Assembly (NCBI GenBank): GCA_047518265.1
Contig: JAKZRG010000018.1
Span: 1 to 64,000, forward strand
Source of the DNA: Oceanospirillum sp047518265
GTDB taxonomy: Bacteria; Pseudomonadota; Gammaproteobacteria; Pseudomonadales; Halomonadaceae
Reading direction: 5' to 3'
Length of the DNA stretch: 64,000 nt
In this document: positions 51,569 to 60,065 of the stretch, in pieces
Layout: every line of letters begins with the position of its first letter
How positions within the stretch are numbered: position 1 is the stretch's first letter
Notes under the pieces: model-generated
The model's database searches: none
Told to the model about the DNA's origin: nothing
The model's input: the letters and a program-made list of their open reading frames with translations, nothing else
Translations under genes and position numbers: made by a program

Positions 51569-51700
51569 GGCTGTGCCTCATTGAATCATTTTTCTTAAGC
51601 TGTTTTTCAATTATGGGAGCCACTTTAAACCGTTGCCCTTCCAATGATAATATCGATATTTAATAAAACATTATTGCCAAATAGCAACAATGGAGATCAG

Positions 51701-52585
51701 ATGGACAGTTTTGACGGTATTATTGAGTTTGTAGCAGTGGCCGAGACCAGTGGTTTCTCCGCCGCCGCCAAACAGTTAGGGTGCAGTACAAGCCATGTAA
51801 GCCGACAAGTTGCCCGTTTGGAGAAGCGTTTAGGCTGCACACTATTAGCTCGATCAACCCGCTTGGTAACTCTGACAGAAAACGGAATCGCCTATTATCA
51901 GCAGGCTAGATTGCTGGTGGATGGGCTACAACAAGCGAATGAACAGGTTAATCAACAGCAAATCCACTTGAGCGGAACACTAAGAGTCAGCGCCGCCGGA
52001 GGGTTTGCCGAGCATTTTTTGGCACCGGCTTTAATGGAGTTTAGCTCTCAGTATCCTGAGCTGACCGTTGATCTAGATCTTAATAGCCGTATCGTTAACC
52101 TATTGGAAGAGGGTGTTGATTTTGCTATTCGCTATGGTGAGTTGAATGACTCCAACTTAATTTCCCGCAAGCTGATCAACCGCCCGATGATGGCCGCCGC
52201 CAGCGAAGCGTATTTGCAAAAGCACGGCACACCCAAACATCCCGTACATTTAAAACACCGCAGCTGCATTATTGCCAATAGTGATTCGTGGAAGTTCAAT
52301 GTCGATGGCAATACAGAAATCGTCAAAGTGAAGGGACGATGGCGCAGCAATAATACCAATGTACTGTTAGACGCCTGTAAAAAAGGGTTGGGAATAGCCT
52401 ACATGCCCAAAAGTACATTCAAAGACGCGCTTGAATGTGAGCAATTGGTGCCGATACTCGAACCTTTTTGGGGGCAAGGAAGCAGTAGCTGGATCGTGTA
52501 TCAGAACAAGCGTTTTATGCCGTTACGTGTACGATTGGCCATTGATTTTCTTGTGCAGTATTTTGCAGATTGGGATGAGTCGTAA
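51701..52585 (+). CDS. LysR-family regulator
   Basis: About 294 residues. The helix-turn-helix is G-F-S-A-A-A-K-Q-L-G-C-S-T-S-H-V-S-R-Q-V, followed by E-K-R-L-G-C-T-L-L and an effector-binding domain. The ATG at 51701 has GGAGATCAG directly upstream; an in-frame start at 51644 lacks one. Divergent from the DJ-1/PfpI gene and convergent with the intradiol dioxygenase gene (21 bp between stops). Confidence 0.88.
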   Translation: MDSFDGIIEFVAVAETSGFSAAAKQLGCSTSHVSRQVARLEKRLGCTLLARSTRLVTLTENGIAYYQQARLLVDGLQQANEQVNQQQIHLSGTLRVSAAGGFAEHFLAPALMEFSSQYPELTVDLDLNSRIVNLLEEGVDFAIRYGELNDSNLISRKLINRPMMAAASEAYLQKHGTPKHPVHLKHRSCIIANSDSWKFNVDGNTEIVKVKGRWRSNNTNVLLDACKKGLGIAYMPKSTFKDALECEQLVPILEPFWGQGSSSWIVYQNKRFMPLRVRLAIDFLVQYFADWDES

Positions 52586-52606
52586 GTTTATCCGTGTAGA
52601 GATTCT

Positions 52607-53245
52607 CTACAGCTTTTCTAAAATAATATCGTATTGATATTGATTGCTTTCTCCATCCTTTTTCGCGGTCATCATGGCTTGTTGTTCAGCCGATTTCCGT
52701 GTGAACAAGCCGTCTTGATTATTTAATGGTTGATTTGGAAAGTACATTTGCGTGAGTAGCGGCACATAACCCTTTTTACCTATTTTAAAATGGATATGCG
52801 GTGTTCTGTACTGATTGCCTCCCACCGGATAGGCGCCGGGAATAACCGTTTTAAATTTATAGCGACCTTCAGCACCGCTTTGCAAAATTGCCCAGGCCTG
52901 GAAATGTTCATCTACTGGAGATGGGTTAGTATCATAGGGGTGATGATATTTACCCAGACTATTTGCTTGCCATAGATCGATGGTAACGTCTTCGATTGGG
53001 TTTAAGTTTTGGTCAAGTATCTGGCCAAACACCTCGATAATCTCACCCCTTGCAACACCATATTTACCTTCTACCTGAGTGAGATCAGCATCTTGGTCTT
53101 TTTGTGGTGTGATAGGATAAAAAGGCCCTTCAACTTCTCTGGGGGTGCTGGTGCTCTTTGCTGCTTGTGTACAACTTGATAACACGCTGGCCACGGTACC
53201 TAACAAGGCACCTTTCAGAAAGGTACGACGTTTTATTAAACTCAT
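52607..53245 (-). CDS. Exported intradiol ring-cleavage dioxygenase-like lipoprotein
   Basis: A 212-residue protein of the intradiol dioxygenase fold. The N-terminus has a twin-arginine signal (R6-R7 in K-R-R-T-F-L-K-G) and a lipobox ending L-S-S-C (C25), so it is probably folded with iron in the cytoplasm and then anchored outside. All four expected Fe(III) ligands are visible: Y100, Y139 (in P-G-A-Y-P), H150 and H152 (in P-H-I-H). This is shorter than catechol 1,2-dioxygenases and resembles stand-alone protocatechuate 3,4-dioxygenase-like proteins of unknown substrate. It stands alone. Confidence 0.87.
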   Translation of the reverse strand: MSLIKRRTFLKGALLGTVASVLSSCTQAAKSTSTPREVEGPFYPITPQKDQDADLTQVEGKYGVARGEIIEVFGQILDQNLNPIEDVTIDLWQANSLGKYHHPYDTNPSPVDEHFQAWAILQSGAEGRYKFKTVIPGAYPVGGNQYRTPHIHFKIGKKGYVPLLTQMYFPNQPLNNQDGLFTRKSAEQQAMMTAKKDGESNQYQYDIILEKL

Positions 53246-53354
53246 ATAGCTAATCCTATTGATGGAATATTTACTAGTATTACTCTAGGCCATACATCTT
53301 AAGCAATATTGAAGTGCTGCAGTATTAACTGTAGATGAATAGGAATATTGTGAC

Positions 53355-53425
53355 AGTTAGAAGGACTGATTTGTTCACGGCGAGCACGAACCATAGTGTC
53401 ATCCTCTTTGATAAAAGCGCTATTT
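53355..53425 (-). pseudogene. Relic of RAYT transposase 5' end
   Basis: On the minus strand this contains the upstream flank and the first dozen codons (M-V-R-A-R-R-E-Q-I-S-P-S) of the RAYT gene seen complete at 62516-61535; the start codon is at 53392-53394. Nothing of the rest remains. The surrounding gap (53246-53567) holds no other gene. Confidence 0.65.
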
Positions 53426-53494
53426 ACTGGCCTAAAGCACACCATCACAGTCAACCTGATTTACAACTAAATTGGGCCGTAGGTTGGAAAAGCC

Positions 53495-53516
53495 AGAGGT
53501 GCCTTCCGACACCTCT
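53495..53516 (-). terminator. Terminator of S24 repressor, copy 1
   Basis: AGAGGTG (53495-53501) and CACCTCT (53510-53516) form a perfect 7-bp stem. On the minus strand GGCTTTTCC follows. It lies about 50 bp after the stop of the repressor gene and is conserved in copy 2. Confidence 0.6.
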
Positions 53517-53567
53517 CCGACTCTTAACACTCTCTGATATTTTGTAATCACAGAATCATCCCGTTTA

Positions 53568-54251
53568 TTAGCGCTCCATCGGCTTTTCAACACAGCTGCG
53601 GTATTTACAGATCGCCACACCGCATATGACGACACTGTTCTTAACCGGGGTAATTCTATCGGGCCAGTCTGGGTTAAGTGCTTTCAGGTATTTTGTACGA
53701 CCTTCAATGATTAACTGCTTGAAAGTAACATCCGCTTCGTCCGACTCTTTTACTGCGATAAAACTATTATTTCCGGCGATTTCAGCCGGGTCGAAAAACA
53801 CGATATCGCCATCATCAAAGTGGATATCCCCGTAAGGGTCTTGCATACTTTCGCCGGACAGTCGTAAAGCATAAGTATCCGGCCCATGGGGCATTGGGCA
53901 GATCAGCCATTCATCACCCATAGGGGATTTATCCCTAACCCGAATATCCTGCCAATTTGCCGCTTGGTTCCACGATATCACCGGACAAAGAGCCGTTTTC
54001 TCCAGTGTCGTTTTAGTGTCTGAACACTCCAAAGGCTCCGAAATCTTCAGCAACAACGCCTCAATTGAAATACCAAAAGAACACAATATGCCATCCAATA
54101 CATGACTACTGATGCCCTGCTTTCCCGTTTCTATTCTGGACAAATTACCCGTATCAATTTCAATACCTTGGTCAGCCAATTCACCGGCTAAATCCTGTAA
54201 CGTCCATTTTCTAAACTTTCTCGCTTTTCTGATAAGAGATCCGTAATTCAT
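53568..54251 (-). CDS. Phage-repressor-like XRE/S24 protein, copy 1
   Basis: About 227 residues. An N-terminal XRE helix-turn-helix (about 4-65: W-T-L-Q-D-L-A-G-E-L, D-T-G-N-L-S-R-I-E-T-G-K) is joined to a C-terminal S24 peptidase domain. The S24 domain carries the catalytic serine in S-G-E-S-M (S135) and lysine in I-A-V-K (K168). Such LexA/CI-like proteins repress promoters until self-cleavage; no clear Ala-Gly cleavage pair is seen. The start is the ATG of M-N-Y-G-S-L (54249-54251). A near-identical paralogue is at 58736. Not part of a visible prophage. It may repress itself through the palindrome at 54282. Confidence 0.87.
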   Translation of the reverse strand: MNYGSLIRKARKFRKWTLQDLAGELADQGIEIDTGNLSRIETGKQGISSHVLDGILCSFGISIEALLLKISEPLECSDTKTTLEKTALCPVISWNQAANWQDIRVRDKSPMGDEWLICPMPHGPDTYALRLSGESMQDPYGDIHFDDGDIVFFDPAEIAGNNSFIAVKESDEADVTFKQLIIEGRTKYLKALNPDWPDRITPVKNSVVICGVAICKYRSCVEKPMER

Positions 54252-54281
54252 AACTTTCACAACCGATCTGCATTGCTTATC

Positions 54282-54292
54282 GCGTATCACGC
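54282..54292. promoter_or_regulatory. Possible repressor operator, copy 1
   Basis: GCGT-ATC-ACGC is an 11-bp palindrome 30 bp upstream of the S24 repressor start. It is conserved at 59450-59460 before the second copy. The position suits autorepression. Conservation may also just reflect the recent duplication. Confidence 0.3.
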
Positions 54293-54520
54293 AACAAACA
54301 GAAAAAAGCCTTTAAACAATAGGCTCTCTTCTAAATTCTGAAGAGCGCCATGCCTTCTTATACCCTTCCCGATAAGTAATTAATGATAATACATCTAGAG
54401 CGATCCCGTTTTTCCTGATTTTTCAACTATAAGGAATTATCGGGATTGGTATTATTGAAGTACATGGCACAGTTCTATCTCTCAGTGCTAAGAACACATT
54501 TCCCACAGACAAACCAGCAC

Positions 54521-54553
54521 GTAGCGTGGATAAGCCAGAGGCGCATCCGCGAA
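54521..54553. repeat. REP-like palindrome, copy 2
   Basis: GTAGCGTGGATAAGCC followed by GCGCATCCGCGAA; same family as 10597-10628 (inverted) and 59688-59720. The rest of the 479-bp gap 54252-54730 is the non-coding part of the duplicated segment. Confidence 0.55.
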
Positions 54554-54730
54554 TAACCCCGATAAATTTGAATATGAAAAACGTTTGTCTAGCGACTTAT
54601 AACAGAACCTACTCCAACTGAAGTGCTTCCATCCCATACCACAAAACCATAGGCAAAGTTATACATAACACCATAAATCGGCGATATCGAAGCTTTAGAA
54701 CAAAAGGAAAAAGATAAAAACAGGTAGGAC

Positions 54731-55027
54731 TTAACGAAACGCTATCCCTAGGTTAATGAAGTGCTCAATAGACTTCTCGTATGTCTGATCAACATTTTCA
54801 CAAAACATCTGCCACCTAATAGATGGGACGACCGCTACAACTGATCTGCCCATAGCAACGTACCCAGCAATAGATTCATTTTCTATATAAACCGAATCAG
54901 CATCAACTCTCCATTTTCCTAATCTACTACCGAACCAACTGTCGATACTCGTTAGAACATTTAGTAGCGATGACTCATCAGCAATATTCTTATTCCTGTC
55001 ATAAACAGCAACTAAATCGACTCCCAT
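54731..55027 (-). CDS. Hypothetical protein, 98 aa
   Basis: Ninety-eight residues with a good ribosome site (AGAGG seven bases before the ATG at 55025-55027). The composition is soluble and mixed. I recognise no family. Its last three codons and stop lie in the edge of the duplicated segment, so its end may be a product of that rearrangement. No partner gene is obvious. Confidence 0.5.
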   Translation of the reverse strand: MGVDLVAVYDRNKNIADESSLLNVLTSIDSWFGSRLGKWRVDADSVYIENESIAGYVAMGRSVVAVVPSIRWQMFCENVDQTYEKSIEHFINLGIAFR

Positions 55028-55044
55028 TCTCGACCTCTTCCATC

Positions 55045-55093
55045 ACATAACTATTAAGCGGTTATACCGATGGGGAAGCCATGGCTATAACTG
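55045..55093. repeat. Palindromic repeat, copy 2
   Basis: Matches 10516-10564 (starting ATAACTATTAAGCGG). It folds with outer arms GTTATA/TATAAC and inner arms ATGG/CCAT around GGAAG. It sits between the 98-residue gene and the VOC gene. Confidence 0.5.
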
Positions 55094-55242
55094 CCTGTTG
55101 AATGGCCGCAGGACTCTAGGGGTTTTCTTTTCAACGCGATGTTTTCCCTGTCAACCTGCGGTTTGTCTACGAGCTATTTTTGGCGTCTTCCCTGCCTAAG
55201 TCACTCGTTGGGTTCATTATTTTTATTTAATATTGCCCCGTT

Positions 55243-55650
55243 TTACCGTTGAACCAAACTAAACCAGTTACCAGAGTTGTCTATACCCATAGCTTCTACG
55301 CCATAAAGCTGTTCTGTAGGTGGCTGGATAAATTCCACTCCTTTAGCCACAAGCTCTTCGTACGTTTTTTGGCAATTTGCAGTTTCGAAAACACCGGCTC
55401 CAAATGCGCCGCCTTCGATTAAACTTCGTATTTTTTCGGCGGAGTCTTTGGTGAACATCGGTCCCTCTTTTGGCTCTGCCAATACCAACTGAAGTTGTGA
55501 ATTAGATTTCGGATATACAGTTAGCCATCGGAAACCTCCCTCTACTTTCATATCATCACCGACCTCGAAACCGAGCTTATTCTTGTAAAAATCAAGTGCT
55601 TCGTCCTGATTAAGTACGTATATTGTTGAATGCGCTATGGATGTGATCAT
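55243..55650 (-). CDS. VOC (glyoxalase/bleomycin-resistance) family protein
   Basis: A 135-residue vicinal-oxygen-chelate fold protein. It opens I-A-H-S-T-I-Y-V-L-N-Q-D-E-A-L-D-F-Y-K and closes A-M-G-I-D-N-S-G-N-W-F, the two halves of the fold. The metal-binding histidine/glutamate set is only partly evident, so the reaction is unknown. The gene follows the AraC regulator by 71 bp on the same strand; AraC-VOC pairs of this kind are common in bacteria. Confidence 0.87.
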   Translation of the reverse strand: MITSIAHSTIYVLNQDEALDFYKNKLGFEVGDDMKVEGGFRWLTVYPKSNSQLQLVLAEPKEGPMFTKDSAEKIRSLIEGGAFGAGVFETANCQKTYEELVAKGVEFIQPPTEQLYGVEAMGIDNSGNWFSLVQR

Positions 55651-55721
55651 CTAGATATTCCCTGTTGTTAATTCATCTTTATTTTATAGAAAAAATCAAA
55701 ATGCTATTTCTCCAATATTGC

Positions 55722-56141
55722 TCAATTAGCCAATTTTCCTAAAAATTTGTACGCATAACATGCCGGTATAGCCTGCGAGGGAAAACAGTACGCTTCAGTA
55801 GACAAAGCCCAAAGTTTACGACGATATAAAGTAGGTGCCACGCCAACTTGTTTTAAAAACAATGAAGAAAAGCTACCAAGACTTGTGTAACCCACTTTCT
55901 CACAAATTTCTGAGACACTAAAATTTTCCGTAATAAGCATTTTCTTAGCTTGTTCGACTCTAAGCCTAATCATGAATTCGTTCGGCGTTTCTCCATAAGT
56001 ATCCTTGAAAACGCGCAAAAAATGATAAGGGGACATATTTGAGTACTTTGCTATATCGGATAAGCTGAGCGATGTTTGATAATTATCAGTTATATAATCC
56101 CTGCCAGCATTCAACCTTTTAAATTTATAGTTCGTAGCCAT
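55722..56141 (-). CDS. Short AraC-family regulator (DNA-binding domain only)
   Basis: About 139 residues. Both helix-turn-helix units of the AraC domain are present: S-L-S-D-I-A-K-Y-S-N-M-S-P-Y-H-F-L-R-V-F and S-V-S-E-I-C-E-K-V-G-Y-T-S-L-G-S-F-S. There is no cupin sensor domain, as in MarA/SoxS-type regulators. I start at the ATG at 56139-56141; a GTG at 56162 is in frame. It probably controls the VOC gene behind it. Confidence 0.83.
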   Translation of the reverse strand: MATNYKFKRLNAGRDYITDNYQTSLSLSDIAKYSNMSPYHFLRVFKDTYGETPNEFMIRLRVEQAKKMLITENFSVSEICEKVGYTSLGSFSSLFLKQVGVAPTLYRRKLWALSTEAYCFPSQAIPACYAYKFLGKLAN

Positions 56142-56476
56142 AAAATACACTTCTTGATCCACGTAAAATATAACGAGCCTGTAGAAAAACTGATTTTAGA
56201 ACCATCAGTCTTTCAACATCCCTCATTTTTTAATGTTCGGTTTTATTTTCCGTAAATGAATGGTGATTCAGATTACGGCCTCATTTTCTTGGCTTTGACT
56301 AATGACAAAGTGAGCTATCGTCGTGAAATGTGGAACGGTATGCAGAAAAGTCCAAAAAGGTTGCTATCATCTATGTGCTCGCCAGATGGTCGTGATCTTA
56401 AATACAATGCTAAGAGATGATGTCATAAGGGATGAGAACATCACGAAAATCTAGTTATTGAAACCATAATCGTTTG
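56142..56476. other. Intergenic region with no recognised content
   Basis: About 335 bp between the AraC gene and the nucleotidyltransferase-like gene. It should contain the AraC promoter. Directly after the stop of the gene at 56477 the minus strand reads CCATAACAAACG, similar to one end of an integron attC site, but no matching second site was found. Confidence 0.4.
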
Positions 56477-56959
56477 TTATGGCGCTGAACTCAGCGTTAA
56501 TTCTTCTATGTCAATTAGGTCGACTTTCCTACTCAATATTCGCTTGTACTCGACTAAATGATGAACTGGGATTACTGGCAATTCTATGCCTTGATAGTCT
56601 TTAACCACTGACTCTGAAAAGTGGATTTCAAGCTGGTACCAAGAACCATCTAGGGCCGATTGTATCTTCGTATTCTGAGACAAGCCGATTTCAATTTTTT
56701 GATTTTGGTAAATTAGCTGGAAATACTCTAGATCCCAACCGTATTCAGCATAATGAGTTAACGGTTTTGATATAAATTGCGATACGTGAGCCAATACCTT
56801 GTTTGCGTCAGAGTTATGGATATAAAGGTCTATGTCTGCAATTTCACGACTGCCGCCATGAATAGTTGCAGCTAGCCCACCGACAATTTGATACTCAACA
56901 CCCTCTGCATCCAAGAGTCCTTTGAGCCACCTCAAGGCTACTTTCACTTTCTCACTCAT
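56477..56959 (-). CDS. Nucleotidyltransferase-fold protein
   Basis: A 160-residue protein of the NTase superfamily. The motif G-G-L-A-A-T-I-H-G-G-S-R-E-I-A-D-I-D-L-Y carries G-G and the D-x-D metal pair. Similar small proteins are annotated as nucleotidyltransferases of the AbiEii/MNT kind, some of them antitoxins or toxins. No HEPN or other partner gene is beside it, so the role is open. The ribosome site AAGGGA supports the ATG at 56957-56959. Confidence 0.7.
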   Translation of the reverse strand: MSEKVKVALRWLKGLLDAEGVEYQIVGGLAATIHGGSREIADIDLYIHNSDANKVLAHVSQFISKPLTHYAEYGWDLEYFQLIYQNQKIEIGLSQNTKIQSALDGSWYQLEIHFSESVVKDYQGIELPVIPVHHLVEYKRILSRKVDLIDIEELTLSSAP

Positions 56960-57186
56960 CTAGTTCCCTTAGCTGAACAAATAAATTGGGACAGCTATTA
57001 TTTATTAAAAACATCCGCCAAAGCAATAGTGACAATATTATGTCACCTATGAAAATTAGAGAACTGAGAATTACGGTATTTGATAGCAGCCAAGCAACAC
57101 TAAACCACAATTTCAGTGCTACAGGATGAATAAGATGGCAGGTTTATTAATAAGGGATATTTCGAGGATTTTCATACCTGTCTATC

Positions 57187-57587
57187 TTAAACAAATAGAG
57201 CCTTAAACTGACTCTCCGAAGAAATCCAAGCTAATCCTTTATCTTTAGCAAACTGCTTGAGTCGTTCGATGTGTCCCATAGCTCTACAGGTTTGCAGGCC
57301 TTCGCATTGCTTTAAGCCATGCATCTTGATCAAGATTGAGCCGTTGCAGGATTGATGTAAAACACAAGATGATAGTCATTGGGTATGATGGCATAAACAC
57401 AAACATCAAAAGTAAACATATGATCCAGTGCGATTAAACGATCCAAAATCCACTGACGACGATGTTCAAAGGACTGACCTGAAAATTGATCTTCACCACA
57501 TAAAAATGTGCGACGAACACAACGGGCAATACAGTGATAATATAGACTATCTGAAGGGCTGATTTGCTCACGGCGAGCACGAGTCAT
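57187..57587 (-). pseudogene. RAYT transposase copy with large internal deletion
   Basis: The N-terminal 75 or so codons (M-T-R-A-R-R-E-Q-I-S-P-S to the region of the HUH motif) are joined near 57349 directly to the last ~50 codons of the same gene, ending F-K-A-L-F-V. Compared with 61535-62516 about 580 bp are missing. The HUH motif S-N-H-Y-H of the family is changed to P-N-D-Y-H. It cannot be active. It sits in a repeat block from about 56988 to 57676 that matches the flanks of the other copy. Confidence 0.85.
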
Positions 57588-57676
57588 GGTGTAATCCTCC
57601 TTGATTGATATGCTATTCCCTAGCGATTGAACTCAAGGTAAACCATGACTTGTGGACTGTCTAACTTTTGTGGGTG

Positions 57677-57769
57677 ATGAGATGGACATCTCGCCAATCA
57701 ATCAGCATCGCAATGTGCCATATTGGTAAGTGTGAAACAGACCAAAACCTGGCGAGGTGTCCATATATG
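57677..57769. mobile_element. 93-bp insertion with 15-bp terminal inverted repeats
   Basis: Compared with the RAYT flank at 62600-62620, where GTGGGTG joins TCCAGTTTTTT directly, this copy has 93 extra bases. Near their ends lie ATGGACATCTCGCCA (57682-57696) and TGGCGAGGTGTCCAT (57750-57764), inverted with one mismatch. It looks like a MITE-like or REP-pair (REPIN-like) insertion. No gene is inside. A clear target duplication is not visible. Confidence 0.6.
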
Positions 57770-57782
57770 TCCAGTTTTTTAT

Positions 57783-58469
57783 TTAATTTTGATCGATTGT
57801 TTGTTTTGATAGTTCATTATTTAAAATTGCAACCAACTCATTTGGATTGATACCCATACGAAATGGCACTGGTATATTCAGTAAAATTGCTGATGGATCT
57901 GATTGTGCTTGATTGCGAGCATATTCAATCTGTGTGGTTAGATCATTAAAGGAATCCTTATCATCAGACAGATTAAATAGAGTTTCTAACCCGAAGTCGA
58001 TAGCGCCACCTTTACCAAGGTCCAAAGTACGCTTCATTAATTTTAAATGGATGCCGGAGAAGAAATCTACATCTGAGGTATAACGATCTATTCCTTTAGC
58101 GATGAATACAACATCATCAGTTTTACCACCTGCATGTTTCGTAGTATTGATCCAAGCAGGTCCAATTGAGTGCCAAGGCAATGTCGTACCTAATGAAGAA
58201 AGCCATAGGCCATCTTCAGAAAATTCAACAAGACCTTTGGACTTACTCCTAGATAATGCACTCGCAAAAAGAGTAAGAGCAAAACCAAAAAATATCCCTC
58301 CCCCTACTCCAATAAGTTGCATTTTAAAATCATCGTCAGACAAGGCCAGGAAACAACCGATTAAAAGGAATAATCCTCCACCCCACAGTAACGCATGCAT
58401 CTTTAACGATGGCTTGATTCTAATGGGTTGGGATAAACCGTGTTTCTCATATTGCTCATAAGGTTGCAT
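57783..58469 (-). CDS. Hypothetical membrane protein, 228 aa
   Basis: Two membrane helices lie near the N-terminus (about 28-45 and 50-70), then a soluble domain with strands such as G-L-V-E-F-S-E-D-G-L-W-L-S-S-L-G. The pattern recalls the PH-like domain of small STM3941-type membrane proteins, but the match is weak. The ribosome site AAGGA precedes the ATG. It ends next to the 93-bp insertion. The function is unknown. Confidence 0.6.
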   Translation of the reverse strand: MQPYEQYEKHGLSQPIRIKPSLKMHALLWGGGLFLLIGCFLALSDDDFKMQLIGVGGGIFFGFALTLFASALSRSKSKGLVEFSEDGLWLSSLGTTLPWHSIGPAWINTTKHAGGKTDDVVFIAKGIDRYTSDVDFFSGIHLKLMKRTLDLGKGGAIDFGLETLFNLSDDKDSFNDLTTQIEYARNQAQSDPSAILLNIPVPFRMGINPNELVAILNNELSKQTIDQN

Positions 58470-58662
58470 AAATATTCCTTTTTATGTGTTTATTGAACGA
58501 TCCAAATATACTGTATAAAAAAACAGTCAATACTCTTTACTTTAGTAGAAGTCCAAGCTACCAGAATTCAGTCCCCAACCCACCTAGGTAAAACCCTAGT
58601 TTTGTAAGATTTTTCTGATATAAATCAGACTCTTTACTATCATAAGGCAGTTCAGAAAAGCC

Positions 58663-58684
58663 AGAGGTGCTTTCCGACACCTCT
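58663..58684 (-). terminator. Terminator of S24 repressor, copy 2
   Basis: AGAGGTG (58663-58669) and CACCTCT (58678-58684) form a perfect stem. It is followed on the minus strand by GGCTTTTCTG, as in copy 1. Confidence 0.6.
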
Positions 58685-58735
58685 CCGACCCTTAACACTC
58701 TCTGATATTTTGTAATCACAGAATCATCTCGCTTA

Positions 58736-59419
58736 TTAGCGCTCCATCGGCTTTTCAACACAGCTGCGGTATTTACAAATCGCCACACCGCATATGACGG
58801 CACTGTTCTTAACAGGAGTAATTCTATCGGGCCAATCTGGGTTAAGTGCTTTCAGGTATTTTGTACGACCTTCAATGATTAACTGCTTGAAAGTAACCTC
58901 CGCTTCGTCCGACTCTTTTACTGCGATAAAACTATTATTTCCGGCAGTTTCTGCCGGGTCGAAAAACACGATATCGCCATCATCAAAGTGGATATCCCCG
59001 TAAGGGTCTTGCATACTTTCACCGGACAGTCGTAAAGCATAAGTATCCAGCTCATGGGGCATTGGGCAGATCAACCATTCATCAGCCATAGTCGATTTAT
59101 CCCTAACCTGAATATTCTGCCAATTTGCCGCTTGGTTCCACGATATCACCGGACAAAGAGCCGTTTTCTCCAGTGTCGTTTTAGTGTCTGAACACTCCAA
59201 AGGTTCCGAAGCCTTCAGCAACAACGCCTCAATTGAAATACCAAAAGAACACAATATGCCATCCAATACATGACTACTGATGCCCTGCTTCCCCGTTTCT
59301 ATTCTGGACAGATTACCCGTATCAATTTCAATACCTTGGTCAGCTAATTCACCGGCTAAATCCTGTAACGTCCATCTTCTGAATTTTCTTGCTTTTCTGA
59401 TAAGAGATCCGTAATTCAT
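58736..59419 (-). CDS. Phage-repressor-like XRE/S24 protein, copy 2
   Basis: About 227 residues, near-identical to the protein at 53568-54251, with the same XRE helix-turn-helix and the same S24 serine (S-G-E-S-M) and lysine (I-A-V-K). Differences include S-T-M-A for S-P-M-G and P-H-E-L for P-H-G-P. The catalytic pair is kept in both copies. In this copy the 95-residue gene lies upstream on the same strand, 361 bp away, with a REP-like element between. Two such repressors may bind the same operator. Confidence 0.87.
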   Translation of the reverse strand: MNYGSLIRKARKFRRWTLQDLAGELADQGIEIDTGNLSRIETGKQGISSHVLDGILCSFGISIEALLLKASEPLECSDTKTTLEKTALCPVISWNQAANWQNIQVRDKSTMADEWLICPMPHELDTYALRLSGESMQDPYGDIHFDDGDIVFFDPAETAGNNSFIAVKESDEAEVTFKQLIIEGRTKYLKALNPDWPDRITPVKNSAVICGVAICKYRSCVEKPMER

Positions 59420-59449
59420 AACTTTCACAACCGACCCGCTTTGTTTATC

Positions 59450-59460
59450 GCGTATCACGC
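59450..59460. promoter_or_regulatory. Possible repressor operator, copy 2
   Basis: GCGT-ATC-ACGC, identical to 54282-54292, 30 bp upstream of the repressor start. Confidence 0.3.
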
Positions 59461-59687
59461 AACAAACAGAAAAAAGCCTTTAAGCAATAAGCTCTCTTCT
59501 AAATTCTGAAGAGCGCCATGCCTTCTTATACCCTTCCCGATAAGCAGTTAATGAGAATAAATCTAGAGTGATCCCATTTTTCCTGATTTTTCAACTATAA
59601 GAAATTATCGGGATTGTATTATTGAAGTACATGGCACGGTTCTATCTCTCCGCGCTAAAAACACATTTCCCACAGACAAACCAGCAC

Positions 59688-59720
59688 GTAGCGTGGATAA
59701 GCCAGAGGCGCATCCGCGAA
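59688..59720. repeat. REP-like palindrome, copy 3
   Basis: Same 33-bp element as 54521-54553, in the 361-bp gap between the 95-residue gene and the S24 gene. The rest of that gap is non-coding sequence shared with copy 1 of the duplication. Confidence 0.55.
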
Positions 59721-59780
59721 TAACCCATCACTGATAAATTTGAATATGAAAAACGTTTGCCTAGCGACTTATAACAGAAC

Positions 59781-60065
59781 CTACTCCAACTGAAGTGCTT
59801 CTCTCTGAAGCTCATCAACCATTTGCTGAATACGGGTTAGCTCTTCAATCAACTCCCCCACATAAAGAGACGCACCCAAAGAAGACGGCTCCACATTGGG
59901 GAACTCCTCATCAAACGCTATTTTCTCTAAAGCGGTCAGCATAAACGTGCATCGATAACTAAAATCATCAAAACACTGATTCAGACGGTGAGCCACAGCC
60001 TTTACCGGAGCGGTATCTACAGACACAGATTTTTGATCGGTTGCATCCTTTGTCACTTTGCCCAT
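59781..60065 (-). CDS. Small hypothetical protein, DUF6124/DUF3077-like
   Basis: About 94 residues; the ATG at 60063-60065 has GGAGG seven bases upstream. The sequence has a variable start, then C-F-D-D-F-S-Y-R-C and a helical C-terminus (L-Y-V-G-E-L-I-E-E-L-T-R-I-Q-Q-M-V-D-E-L). It resembles in length and layout the small DUF6124/DUF3077 proteins of pseudomonads, whose role is not known. It is missing from copy 1 of the duplicated segment, so it is dispensable or was lost after duplication. Confidence 0.55.
   Translation of the reverse strand: MGKVTKDATDQKSVSVDTAPVKAVAHRLNQCFDDFSYRCTFMLTALEKIAFDEEFPNVEPSSLGASLYVGELIEELTRIQQMVDELQREALQLE

Larger units (their letters stand above)
53487..54743. 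repeat. Duplicated segment, copy 1 (internally deleted)
   Basis: This ~1.26-kb segment matches 58655-60205 almost base for base, including the S24 repressor gene, its terminator and a REP-like element. It lacks about 300 bp present in copy 2, corresponding to the 95-residue gene at 59781-60065. The deletion joint is near 54627, right after GAAGTGCTTC. The right-hand edge is AACGCT at 54738-54743. Confidence 0.85.

Noticed and set aside
58558..58803. Minus-strand frame of 81 codons at the end of S24 copy 2
   Set aside because: Overlaps the terminator and the end of the repressor gene in another frame; its counterpart in copy 1 diverges as non-coding sequence would.
53568..59419. Prophage carrying CI-like repressors
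   Set aside because: No integrase, structural, lysis or packaging gene is near either repressor.
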